NCBI GenBank assembly: GCA_963995525.1
Contig: OZ023209.1
Location: 31,663,135 to 31,727,134 of the forward strand
Length of the DNA stretch: 64,000 nt
Origin: Escarpia spicata
Lineage: Eukaryota; Annelida; Polychaeta; Sabellida; Siboglinidae
Reading direction: 5' to 3'
Below, piece after piece: positions 44,201 to 55,300 of this stretch; positions within the stretch are counted from its first letter, which is position 1; each line of letters begins with the position of its first letter. Both the position numbers and the translations under genes were made by a program. Under the pieces are notes generated by a model. The model was not told where the DNA came from, searched no databases, and saw nothing but the letters and a program-made list of their open reading frames with translations.

Positions 44201-46359
44201 CAGGCTGATTTGAAGCCACAGCTGCCACACGCAATCGACCCTCGACCCAGAGATGTGTTGTGTTTGTCAAGCCAAAATAAGCATACACTTTTTCAGTGTA
44301 TAGAAAGCATTCAAAGCTCAGTGTTTTGATTGTCACATGAAAACTGAGGAGTTGTTTTGATTGGCAGATGAGGAGAGCTTTAAGTTGTTTTGATTGACAG
44401 GTTGGAATTGCTATGAGGTGTTTTGATTGACAGGCAAGAGGAACTTTGAGGACATGTTTTGATTGACAGGTGAGAACTATAAGGTGTTTTGATCGACAGA
44501 TGATGAGAGCTTTGAACCATTGTTTTTATTCACAAATTAGGAGAGCTTTGAGCTGTTGTTTTGATTGACAGGTGAACATTTTGAGGTGTTTTAATTGACA
44601 GGTGATTAGAGCTTTGAACCATTGTTTTTAACTAATGAGAAGAGCTTGGAGCAGTTGTTTTTTATTGACAGATAAGGCAAACTTTTAGTAATTGTTTTGA
44701 TTGACAGGTGAGGGAAGCTTTGAGCAGTAGCAATTGTCGACAGTTGAGGAGAACTTTGAGGAAGTGTTTTGATTGACAGCCGAGGAAAACTTTATGGAAG
44801 TGTTTTGCTTGATAGGTGAGGATTGCTTTGAGCAGTTGTTTTGGTTGACAGTTGAGGAGAGCTTTGATGCAAAGATGTCAAGTATTATAAAGAACCAGAA
44901 GATCATGAAGACAGGGAAGGCTGAGCTGACGTCTGAGGAGAAGAAACGGAAGGAAGCGATACTAGCTCAATACTCACAGGTTGATGGAGAGTATCCTTTA
45001 CACAACATAAGATCATTGCACAGCTCAATGCCATTAGTGAACATTTCAAAGATAATTTATATAACTTTTTATAAGTTTAATGTTTTATAAATTTCAAAGT
45101 ATGATCAATATCTGAAGAAGAATATCAATAAACTGGATCAGTCAAATCGTGTGTGACAGGTATACTTTACAAAATCCCCAAAATCCGTATTATGTAGAAT
45201 TCTGGGTAGACTGCCTCTAGAGCCACTTTGTTCCTTAGCCGAGATTCAGCTCTGGGGACGAGGACCATGGAAAAGGAGACGGAGGCAGCCATGAAGCAGG
45301 TATCCTTGTACAGACAGTTGTCTGATAGAGACAATGACTTCACTCTCACTGCCAGCCACTCAGGTGTTGTAATGGTACAGAAGTTGAAGAAAACTGTTAT
45401 ATGGTCACATTGTATAAATGGTAGATTTGGTAATTTCTGTACTCATTACCCAATCTTTGACAGCCATTTACTTACACCTGTTTGCCAAAACCAGTGTTTT
45501 TTCCAGTGTGGAAACATATTTAAAGAAATAATAATGCTATATCAATAATATTTTGATTTATGTGTTCCTTATTATGTCCTGTGTGCAAATACAGAGATAT
45601 ATATTTTGGTTATTTCATAGTTATGGGGTGAACTTAGTGGTGGCAATTGAAAATAGATTTTAACAAACAAAATTTAAATATATATTTATAAATATTAAGT
45701 AATGGTGATACAGTGAATATCTCTATTAAGGCCATCCTTGGGACCAGGCAAAAGTGACCTGAATAGGGAGGGGACCTGACTGGTGAGGTGACCTAAATAG
45801 GGAGGTGACCTGACTGGTGAAATGACTGTATCCACCTTAGCTCCCTGGCGTATATTGATCCATCTGTTGATCACTCGCCTTATCAAGTCAGAGATTGACT
45901 AATCTTTTTGTATTGATGTGGCTCTGAGTTTGGTTTCTAAGGAATTACGTGCAATATAATTAACATTATTATTATTGTGACTAGTTTCCTATACTTTACT
46001 AATTATGGAAACCATTTCGGACTGTGCTAGGGTGACCTTAATTGTGAGGTGGCTGTATTACCGAGGTGACCGTAAAGCAAGGTTCAGCTGTACATTAAAT
46101 ATCTCTCCAATTTGTGTAGAATTCTGGGTAAAATTAACAGAGTTAGTGCGCCCTTGACCTTTGACCTCCAGACCTGGCGGCGAACCTGAATGCGTTGAAG
46201 GTGGATGAGGTGGAGCGAGGGAAGCGAGAGAAGATGCGGACTGAGCACGAGCAGAAGAAGGCTAGGGACAAGGAGGACCAGGAGAAGCAAGCTCGTAAGG
46301 CTCAGGAGCGCAAGGAGACGGAGAAGAAACGCACGCAGAAGGGAGAGAAACGCAGATAG
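41230..46359 (+). CDS. CCDC43: CCDC43 (coiled-coil domain-containing protein 43)
   Basis: Five exons, 41230-41403, 44018-44108, 44852-44990, 45250-45299 and 46172-46359, join to about 213 residues, close to the 224 or so of vertebrate CCDC43. The N-terminus (FDGWLSKKL, EALDGILGEIM) and IISKWQELTQKD form the conserved N-terminal helical region. SSIIKNQKIMKTGKAELTSE and KRKEAILAQYSQV match the conserved middle. An acidic stretch (SGDEDHGKGDGG) follows, and the C-terminus is a highly charged coiled coil ending EKKRTQKGEKRR. The cellular role is poorly known. The exon 3/4 join is ambiguous: donor 44990 with acceptor 45249 gives VDGDSGDED, while donor 44979 with acceptor 45240 gives QPRFSSGDED. 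Both keep frame. Intron 1 holds a DNA transposon and intron 2 a splice-acceptor minisatellite. Confidence 0.87.
41438..42232. mobile_element. DNA transposon remnant with about 73-bp terminal inverted repeats
   Basis: Left arm 41438-41512 and right arm about 42158-42232 are near-perfect inverted repeats starting GTGGTTATTCTTCCGGCTGC and running to TTCCGGTGCGCATGCGC. Between them the minus strand carries a ZSWIM3-N-like exon. A possible 7-8-bp target duplication (AAAATTA) flanks the arms, but the outermost bases differ. It sits in CCDC43 intron 1. Confidence 0.7.
41811..42095 (-). pseudogene. ZSWIM3 N-terminal-like domain exon inside the DNA transposon
   Basis: Ninety-five codons from an ATG at 42095 end at a perfect GTAAGT donor (minus strand). 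VGDKFCSFSQLSDKLKRVQD, YMRDSRTINGAKHRM and LKYYSVQYSCVFGGK match the N-terminal domain of ZSWIM1/ZSWIM3-type proteins, which descend from MULE-like transposases (a conserved CxxGG-like core with YY-x-x-x-Y-C-C/S). It is intact as an exon, but no downstream exon fits before the arm ends, so it is probably a stub left in a deletion derivative. Confidence 0.55.
44322..44851 (+). repeat. minisatellite made of CCDC43 exon-3 splice-acceptor copies
   Basis: About 15 degenerate units of 32-36 bp fill the end of CCDC43 intron 2. The consensus, TTGTTTTGATTGACAG then GTGAGGAGAGCTTTGAG, is the same as the real acceptor plus exon start (TTGTTTTGGTTGACAG then TTGAGGAGAGCTTTGATG at 44852). Each unit therefore supplies a pyrimidine-rich tract, an AG and exon-like sequence. 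In several copies (near 44479, 44571, 44600, 44703) the AG is directly followed by GTGA, as in a recursive splice site. Confidence 0.85.
45745..46075 (+). repeat. GGTGACC tandem repeat split by an L2 tail
   Basis: Short degenerate units (GAGGTGACCTGAATAGGGAG type) run over 45745-45830 and resume at 46025-46075 (GGTGACCTTAATTGTGAGGT). Between them, 45836-45985 is the 3' UTR and (ATT)n tail of an L2-type LINE matching 9600-9745. It lies in CCDC43 intron 4. Confidence 0.6.
45836..45985 (+). mobile_element. L2-type LINE 3' tail
   Basis: Shares CTCCCTGGCGTAT, CCATCTGTTGA, GCTCTGAGTTTGGTTT and a TTATTATTATTG tail with the element ending near 9745. Only about 150 bases are present. Confidence 0.6.
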
Positions 46360-46808
46360 TGGGGCACGAACATGGCTGACCAAGGGGAAATATGGGATGT
46401 TTTGACGCAGGAATGGGTCAGGAGACGGGGTATAAATTAGGGAGGTCAATTGGGAAGACATTATTATACAAACTGGAATCTTCTGACGCAGGAATGATCC
46501 GGGGAAGGGGTATTTTGGGGAGGCCGATTGGGATGAAAAGACACTATTTTAGGGAAATATGTGGAAATGAACAAATGTTGAATCGTGGATCATCTGCTTA
46601 TTGTGGCACTTGCTGCATGGATGAAGGGAATCTGTCATCTCTATTGTATGCATGCATTTACACATGTGCACAATGTGAGATTGTACACATAATGTCTATA
46701 GTCTCTTCAAGCACCCACACAACAGTGAAACGTGACATACAACTCATACAACATAGTCAGTTGTCAACATTTATTTATTCTTTTCACTGTACTTTATTGT
46801 CGTGTATA

Positions 46809-46814
46809 AATAAA
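46809..46814 (+). terminator. poly(A) signal, CCDC43
   Basis: AATAAA 450 bases after the CCDC43 stop. The intervening 3' UTR contains an imperfect internal duplication (46404-46466 against 46485-46550, both starting GACGCAGGAATG). Confidence 0.5.
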
Positions 46815-47467
46815 ACTCACAAATTTAACTGATAGCTAGCGTTGCACTTTGAAAATGTTTTGTCATTCTGTTTGCTGTCAGGTTAGTCATATGGTGAGCG
46901 TAATGCAAACCCAGCTTTGTTAACTAAACAAGTCAAAGCATGCAGGTGATTCTTAGCTCACAGTAACAGCTTAGCAATATGGTGATAAACTATTGTTAGT
47001 TTTGTGAACTTGGTTTTGTATAAAATTATTACAAGCTGGACTATAACTATGATAGGCACACAAATATTAGGCACATTCTCTCAAGCATAACAAATATTCA
47101 ACATTCTTCTGCATTATAATTGCACAATTCCATTCTGGAGCATTGTCACACCACAGCCAAATACACATACAGTGCTGAAAAGCAGTGAGCATATTTTGGT
47201 GTTAGTGTTAAAGACAAGTTCTATGTATAAACCTTAACACTCTTACTGTTTTAAATTTAACATCCATCCTTAAAAATATACCGCTACAAAAACAAAAGAT
47301 AATACATGTATAAGTTAAGCTAAGAGTGACATATGCTATGTAAAAAGCATCTAAGATGTGATGCCACGAAGACTTCAATGTATAAGCATTTCAATACTGA
47401 TTAACAAGACAAATAAAACTCCATGCCCACGTTATAATGACGTGGTAATCTTCCATTTCATGTCACA

Positions 47468-47504
47468 CTAGGTGGCAGCACCATGTCACACCAGATGGCA
47501 GCAC
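47468..47504 (+). promoter_or_regulatory. tandem CTCF-type cores
   Basis: Two cores in the same orientation, CACTAGGTGGCAGCACC and CACCAGATGGCAGCACC, about 20 bp apart between two convergent genes. Motif evidence only; the pair could equally be a small tandem duplication. Confidence 0.35.
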
Positions 47505-49014
47505 CATGTGGTAATTTTCTGTTCCATCATTAGGAAGCAGTAATACATGAATTCATCTAACAGTTCAAACGAACCAACAGTATATCTGCCAACTTATCAG
47601 TTTAGAAACCCAGGAGAATTTATAAGACATGATAAACTCCAACTGTATCCCCTCTGAGGTGCACTATAAGCCTTCAAATGAACTCCCTTTGAGTCTTGTC
47701 AGAAACTTCCAACTGCACCCCTGTCAGACTACAATCTGGGAGATTTGTTTCTTTTCCAGGTAGCCGGGACTTACACAACAAAGTCTGAGACTCCTGGAAA
47801 ATCTGGGAGGGTTGGCGGGTATATGATAGTGATTGATAATAAAATACAAAAAACGTATATATCTGCAGATCTCCCTAACAAAACATCAGCCAAACCACAC
47901 AGAAATCGGTAATACTGACAGCTCCTTATGATATATTCTGAATCGCAATTCCACCACAGACCAATCCTCAATCCAACTCGGTGAAAGATGCATTACAATA
48001 ATATTATGACATCAAACTCCCCCCCCCCCACACGTTACCTTCGAATTTGTCTGTCAACAGTGTCTTGTTGAATCACTCCACAGAAACATTTCTGACTAGA
48101 TGTCCTCTTTTGAACATCAGTTGTCAATTTGATCATACCTCCTTGTCTACAATCTTGCAACAGTTCATGAACAAACAATATACGTATGTGGTATTGTACA
48201 CAAAAGCTGGGCACCTTATAGTTACATAAACTCTAACATTATTATGCACAACAGACATGTGTGAGAAATATGTAAAACTTAAATGCCTATGTTGAACACA
48301 CGGAGGAGGATAATAAAACATGCACAATATACTACTACCAGGTATTAGCATTCATACTGCAACAAGTGATAAATAACTGTACACAGTGAATACATACTAT
48401 AATAAATACATCCTAATGTAAATATTTATACAAATGCGCCAGTACTACCGGCATACTAGGTTTCTATCCCAAACAAAGTCATACAGAAGTTGTTTCTTCA
48501 CAGCAACAGGATGATAAGCTGCAAAGTAATTGGCAGAGAACCTAATATTTACTGTCTGTGTTTTGTGCACTGTGAACATTGGCTAGTTAAATGTCACCAA
48601 GTAACCAGGTGAAGAGAACAGCAAATCAGTGAGGCAGAATTTTATGGATTATCTGTTATTTAAAAAAATTATGCATGGTTGTTTGTTTGATCGAGCCAGG
48701 TTAGTCATTATCAGCAGGAAGTTGGCTGAATCAGCTGTACTTTGTCCCATTTTGCACTCATGGGTGTGGGAACCAGCCAACTTCAATAAGTGCCAAATAG
48801 GGGCTGTTTACAAACTAAAGTTTCATTTACAATTTGATAATTTCACGGGCATAACTTTCAAATTCTGTATTAAGCAAATCAGAATAAATATGAGACAGAC
48901 AGCCTCAGATTCAGATTATTGACAAGAATTGTGTGTCCTACATTAGACTAGAGACAGCTGTCCAATTTGACACCAGGCTGCACCTACTGTGACATCATGA
49001 CTAGGCTTAACTGT

Positions 49015-49175
49015 AGATCACGTGACTCCTGGTGGTCATATTCATGTGACTTAGTGTGATCATGTGACTGGTGATGGTCAGTATAATGTGACTTAGTGTG
49101 ATCACGTGACTAGTGATGGTCATAACCATGTGACTTAGTGTGACTGGTGATGGTCATAACCATGTGACTCATTGC
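49015..49175 (+). repeat. about 48-bp minisatellite
   Basis: Three to four copies of a unit with GATCACGTGACT, GTGATGGTCATAACC and ATGTGACTTAGTGT, lying just downstream of the last clavesin-like exon. Confidence 0.75.
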
Positions 49176-49307
49176 AGCTTTGTCAGCTTTCATAGCAGTA
49201 TGATTTGGTGTAATTGTGTTGCTTATAGTATACTGCTTCTAGTCACCAAAGATTTTTTATCTCATCACTGGGGAAGAATTCTTGATATCTCGAGTTGACA
49301 AAGAATC

Positions 49308-52300
49308 CTAGTCGATTAAGAAGAACTCTTCATCAAGCTGTGTGCTGTGTTTCTCCTCTGTCTTCACTTCCGTTGTGTAGTTGTCGAGAGGAAACGTCTC
49401 CGACCGTGTCCTGTCAAACCAAACAGTTGACTCATCAGCACTCCAAGAAATGTCACATACCAACACACTGCGCTTGTCAGTGGTGGTTCCCGCAGGCTGT
49501 GTAGACAGTTCAAGGGCTATCAAACTGTTAGCCAAACAACCTGCATACCTACATTGAGTGCTCACCCCAGCAAGAAATCCCAGTCAGCTTCAGCAGCTGG
49601 TTCTAATCTACTTTTTGTTCCCATAGTTAAGATGAACGCTGGAACTCGAGTCTTCTCGGCCGTTGCACCTACTTTGTGAAACTGACTCCCTGGTACACCC
49701 TGGTACACCTTAAAGCACTAAGTCCGTTAAAAATATAGTTTAATTCCACCATCATCTAAAAACGTTACTTTTTAATATTGCATATCCTCCTTAGCTTCTT
49801 AGCAATTCCACCCATCTGTTGGTGACTTTTGCTTCGTACATGATTGCGAGAATGCTTAATCCTTTGGTTTTGTTCCGCCACTGTGGTAAGATTGTTCCAT
49901 GGATACTAGTGCTAATACACTGTGTCCTGGCTTGGGGAATTAGACATTGCACAATGTCCCTGCATGTTGTATTTCACAGGCATATGACAGAATGTCATAT
50001 TAAACTCATGCATGAGAGAATACTTTTCCTGCTCTGTGAAACTGTCAAGTAGAACTTATGCCTAATTCAAGTCCCAAGAGTTTGTCAGTCATGCTGTAAC
50101 TGCACTTTGATGGTGTTCGGATTAAACCTTGTGACTTTTTGATACAAAAACTGTAGGGAAAACACTGTGCTTGTTCTCACATAGCAACACAAGTGCTATT
50201 CCAAGCTGAAGTTATGTTTGTTTTAGTCTCCTGCAATACTAGCTTTTTCACGTATGAACACCATCGATATGCAAGTACCTGATCATGGGTTATTTCATAG
50301 CTCACATTTCTCACTGTACTGATATGAACATACACAAGTGTGTCTATGATACCACATATTGCTATGGGATAGTTGGTTACACTGTATCCATGGACGGCAC
50401 TAGTCATACTTGATACCACAGCCTGCAGATCTGCCTTGCTATAGCCAGCTACTGCCTTGACTGTATCCACGGACTGTGCTACTAATACTCACTTGATACT
50501 ACAGCTATGGTCAGGCCAGTAAATCTGCCTTACTTTAGCTGACTACCGGTAGTGCAATGACTGTATCCATGGACTGTGCTACTAATACTCACTTGATACT
50601 ACAACTATGGTCAGGTCAGTAAATCTGCCTTACTTTAGCTGACTAGTGCAATGACTATCCATGGACTGTGCTACTAAAACTCACTTGATACTACAGCTAT
50701 GGTCAGGCCAATAAATCTGCCTTACTTTAGCTGACTACTTCAATGACTGTATCTGTGGACTGTACTACTAATACTCACTTGATACTACAGCTATGGTCAG
50801 GCCAGTGAATCTGCCTTACTTTAGCTAACTAGTGCAATGATTGTATCCATGGAATGTGCTACTAATACTCACTTGATACTACAGCTATGGTCAGTCCAAT
50901 AAATCTGCCTTACTTTAGCTAACTAGTGCAATGATTGTATCCATGGAGTGTGCTACTAATACTCACTTGATACTACAGCTATGGTCAGTCCAATAAATCT
51001 GCCTTACTTTAGCTAACTAGTGCAATGATTGTATCCATGGAGTGTGCTACTAATACTCACTTGATACTACAGCTATGGTCAGTCCAATAAATCTGCCTTA
51101 CTTTAGCTAACTAGTGCAATGATTGTATCCATTGAGTGTGCTACTAATACTCACTTAATACTACAGCCATGGTCAGTCCAATAAATCTGCCTTACTTTAG
51201 CTGACTACTTCAATGACTGTATCTGTGGACTGTGCTACTAATACTCACTTGATACTACAGCTATGGTCAGTCCAATAAATCTGCCTTACTTTAGCTGACT
51301 AGTGCAATGATTGTATCCATGGAGTGTGCTACTAATACTCACTTGATACTACAGCTATGGTCAGTCCAATAAATCTGCCTTACTTTAGCTAACTAGTGCA
51401 ATGATTGTATCCATGGTGTGTGCTACTAATACTCACTTAATACTACAGCCATGGTCAGGCCAATAAATCTGCCTTACTTTAGCTGACTACTTCAATGACT
51501 GTATCTGTGGACTGCACTACTAATACTCACTTGATACTACAGCCATATAAGTAAATCTGCCTTACTTTAGCTAACTAGTGCAGTGACTGTATCCATGGAC
51601 TGTGCTACTAAAATTCATTTGATACTATAGCTATGGTCAGGCCAGTAAATGACGTTTTGTCCAAACATCAATTTGGATTTCGTAAAGATCATTCGACGAC
51701 GTTAGCGATTATTGAAATTATAGAAAATATTATAAATTCTCTTGAAAATGGCAAATTAGTTGTTGGGGTATACCTTGACCCAAGTAAGGCTTTTGACACC
51801 GTTAATCACGATATATTGTTGTACAAGCTGGATCATTATGGAATAAGAGGTCATGGATGCAAATGGTTTAGACATTATTTAAGAGATAGACAGCAATGTG
51901 TTAGCATTAATGGCACAGTTTCAGAATATGCTCATGTTCAAACTGGCATCCCGTAGGGCTCCATCTTAGGGCCAGTGTTATTTCTATTATATAGTAATGA
52001 TATATCGAGTGCTGTGGATCACATATCTTTGCGATTGTTTGCTGACGATACCAACTTGCTCATTAGTGGAATGGGTGCCAATGATACTGTGTATATGGCT
52101 ATGGAGAAGTTAGAATCGCTTAGTGTCTGGTTCCAATACAATCAACTAACTCTGAACTTGAGTAAGACATGTTATACAATTTTCAGTAGACATATGGAAC
52201 AGAATGTCGTGCCATTGTTGTTGCAGGGCAAACGCATTGAACTGGTTAACTCAGCCAAATATCTGGGTATATATCTAGACTGTAAGCTGTCATGGTCGGA

Positions 52301-55300
52301 ACATATTAAGGAACTTTGTTCAAAGGTGTCTAAGTTATCAGGTTTATTTTATCACATGGCCTCGTTCATGAATGCCGATATGGTCAGGCAATTATATTAT
52401 GCCTATGTATTTCACCATATTAATTATGGGATTGAATTATATGGATAGGCTTGTAAAACTAACTTAACTAAAATACAAGTTTTATCAAATGTATTACTTA
52501 AAACATTAGCAAAACATAACCGCCGTGACAGTACTACAGCATTGCATAGGGAACTTAATATACTTAACGTTCAGGAACTATTTAAACTAAATGTTCTAAT
52601 ATTTGTGTATAAACAGCGTACGAATCAACTTCCTAGTCTATTCCACCAATTTTACAAATGTAATAGCGACTTCATGACCAGAAGTTCCAGACAGGAGAAC
52701 AATTTATATATACCTAGATGTAATTATAGAACTGGAGAGAACTCATTGAAAGTAATAGGGGCTCGACTTTGGAATAAACTACCTGTAGACATTAACATTT
52801 CTAAAACGCTAAATATTTTTAAACATAAAGCCAGGAGCTTTATAATTGGCATTAACTAAAGTTTAAATGTAATTATATATTGTAAGAAATTTGCTTGTGG
52901 ATTCTCTTATATTGGTACATCTCTAGCTTTAATTTATGGAAGTCGTTAACTTGAAGCTATTGCAATTGAATGCACAGTATAACCTTGATATACGTAATAT
53001 TATGTATGTGGGAGTACACTATACAAGTTTGATTTAATTGGCTACCAGCTCGATAAGTTATACTTCTCTGGTAGCCACCTCATCTGTGTTACATTGCTCT
53101 TGAATTGTGTTGTATATTATCTGGATGAGAAAAATAAATTTACTTACTTACAAGTTGTACTTACTTACTTACTTTAGCTGACTACTTCAATGACTGTATC
53201 CGTGGACTGTACTACTAATACTCACTTGATACTACAGCTATGGTCAGGCCAGTAGATCTGCTTCTCCCCGAAGCTGAAGTTTTCATCCTTCCCTATGAGT
53301 TGATGGGCCCATGACTGCATGTGGTAAGGGGGTCCATCTCCCCCCAGCTCTGCAGGAAGTACTTCCTGTGGTATGTATGCATACAGAAGGGCCAGGTTGT
53401 TACCTATCATGTGAATCTGGAACACACCCCACAACTTCACTGAGATACGAAGACAATATGTGCAAGCTACTGCAATTTTCTGGGTATTTTTAACAAGGGA
53501 GAAAATGTAAACAAATGTAATAATAATCCAGTGATATATTATAATATTGCCTAGTGAAAGTGCATTCCACAGTGAAGTTAACCAGGCCATGAGTCACACC
53601 AATATTTATATGATATCAGTTATGTTTTTTGTGAGATAAACAGTGCATAATATAAATTTACCTTCTGTTTAGTTTTCTCCTTGAGGAACGGCTTCATTAC
53701 TTTGAAGATGGCCTCGATGTACCAGGGCTGGTTCACAAAATGGATGGCCGTGAATCGTGCCGGGAAACAGTCCTGAAACAGATCCAGACTCAGCGCATCA
53801 ATGCGCCACTGTTCAAGACCACATCTGACCCACCACGACCACCGGGTGTTAAGATGCATGTGTCTACTGTCCTATATACCCTGGGGTGGCCCCTCCAGTG
53901 TCTGTCTAGCAGGGACATAGCAACAGTACATCCAACTATCAATGCATCGCATTAGTCGATGTGACCATAAACTACTATCGATAGAAAATTGAACTATGAA
54001 TAATCATTGTTAATAGTGCCCTAGATTGTAACATGCAGCACGGCTGATTGTGCCAGAAAATAATAATGTTTGTAAACATGCTATTTCATTTTGTAATTTT
54101 ACATCGGTATTTACCAAACTATCATCAACAGTCATTGGTAGGTCAGAGGTCAATGGTCCAACCAATTGAATGAACACAGAAAGAGGTGAATGGATGTTGG
54201 CAGCAAAGAAGTACGTGTACAACCACACTGACCAAAGTTATCGTATTGAAATATAGATAATCACCCCCATCATCTAGCTTTGCCTTATATTACGAAGGTT
54301 ATTACTATAGTCCAAGCAGCTCAGCCTATGACTAACACAGAACCGACTATATTCAGAGTGTTCATGCTCTAGAGTTTGTGAATCCATGAAAGGCTATACA
54401 TTTACCCCGTGTGGGACCCTGTACTTCCCTTGGCATAAACACCAGCTAAAAGACCGATGGCTTAAAATTAGTGTCTCTTCTGAAAGATACAGGCAAACAA
54501 TTGGCCAGAATATGTGTGTTAATGAGCAACTAACGCTGTCCATGCATTTAAAAGCACTTATTCACTCAAGTCAATGACATTTTCAATCTTATATTTCTGG
54601 TCTAACTGCACAATATTTTGACAGAAATATCAAAACGATAGCAATTGTTCATGTACGGGACCATTGACCTCAGGGGCTAAGTCAGACACCCGTCTGCCTG
54701 TCTTAAAGTCTGGCAGATGACTGCCCAAGACGGCTAATAACAACTGATGAGACTGGTGGAATTTAGAGGGGGACAGCTGGCCACCAGATTAACTACTAGT
54801 TCCAAGTCTAAGGGCCCACACTAGTGACTATCATTGGCACAACTAGTACTAGTAGTGAAACAAATTGAATGAATCAATATTTATTAAATAAATGGCTTAA
54901 ATTACATTGATATTTTATTTTAAAAGCCTAGAGTAGCCAATAATGGCTGCCACTGGCGTGACTGGCCTCCACAAAAGCCGTTCATGTGCTAAAAGGCACA
55001 GTTTTGATTAATTCAAGACTTACACACACATATTTCTGGCTAAGAGCCTGAGCAATGCCTAACAGCATCTAAGGTCCTTACCTGCAGGCCCTCTATCATC
55101 AGTTTCAGGATGTGTGGCTGTATCCATGTTGACTGCTTGAAGCTGAACTCACTCCAGTCAACAATGATCACAAAACCGTTCACCTGAACCTCTTCACTTG
55201 TGATGAGTTTCTCAACAGACAGCAGCAAGGCACGGTAGATAGAGGCAAGTCCGTAGGCATGGATGTCCCAGTTGGCCGTGAACAAGACGAGGACAGTGTG

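Larger units (their letters stand above)
46860..49307. other. intergenic stretch between convergent CCDC43 and clavesin-like genes
   Basis: No gene is recognised. Two CTCF-type cores lie in tandem at 47468-47504 (CACTAGGTGGCAGCACC and CACCAGATGGCAGCACC). A minisatellite at 49015-49175 holds three to four copies of a roughly 48-bp unit containing GATCACGTGACT, GGTGATGGTCA and ATGTGACTTAGTGT. Confidence 0.55.

Noticed and set aside
50395..51648. CRISPR-like array
   Set aside because: Units are contiguous 94-bp tandem copies without spacers, in a eukaryotic intron.
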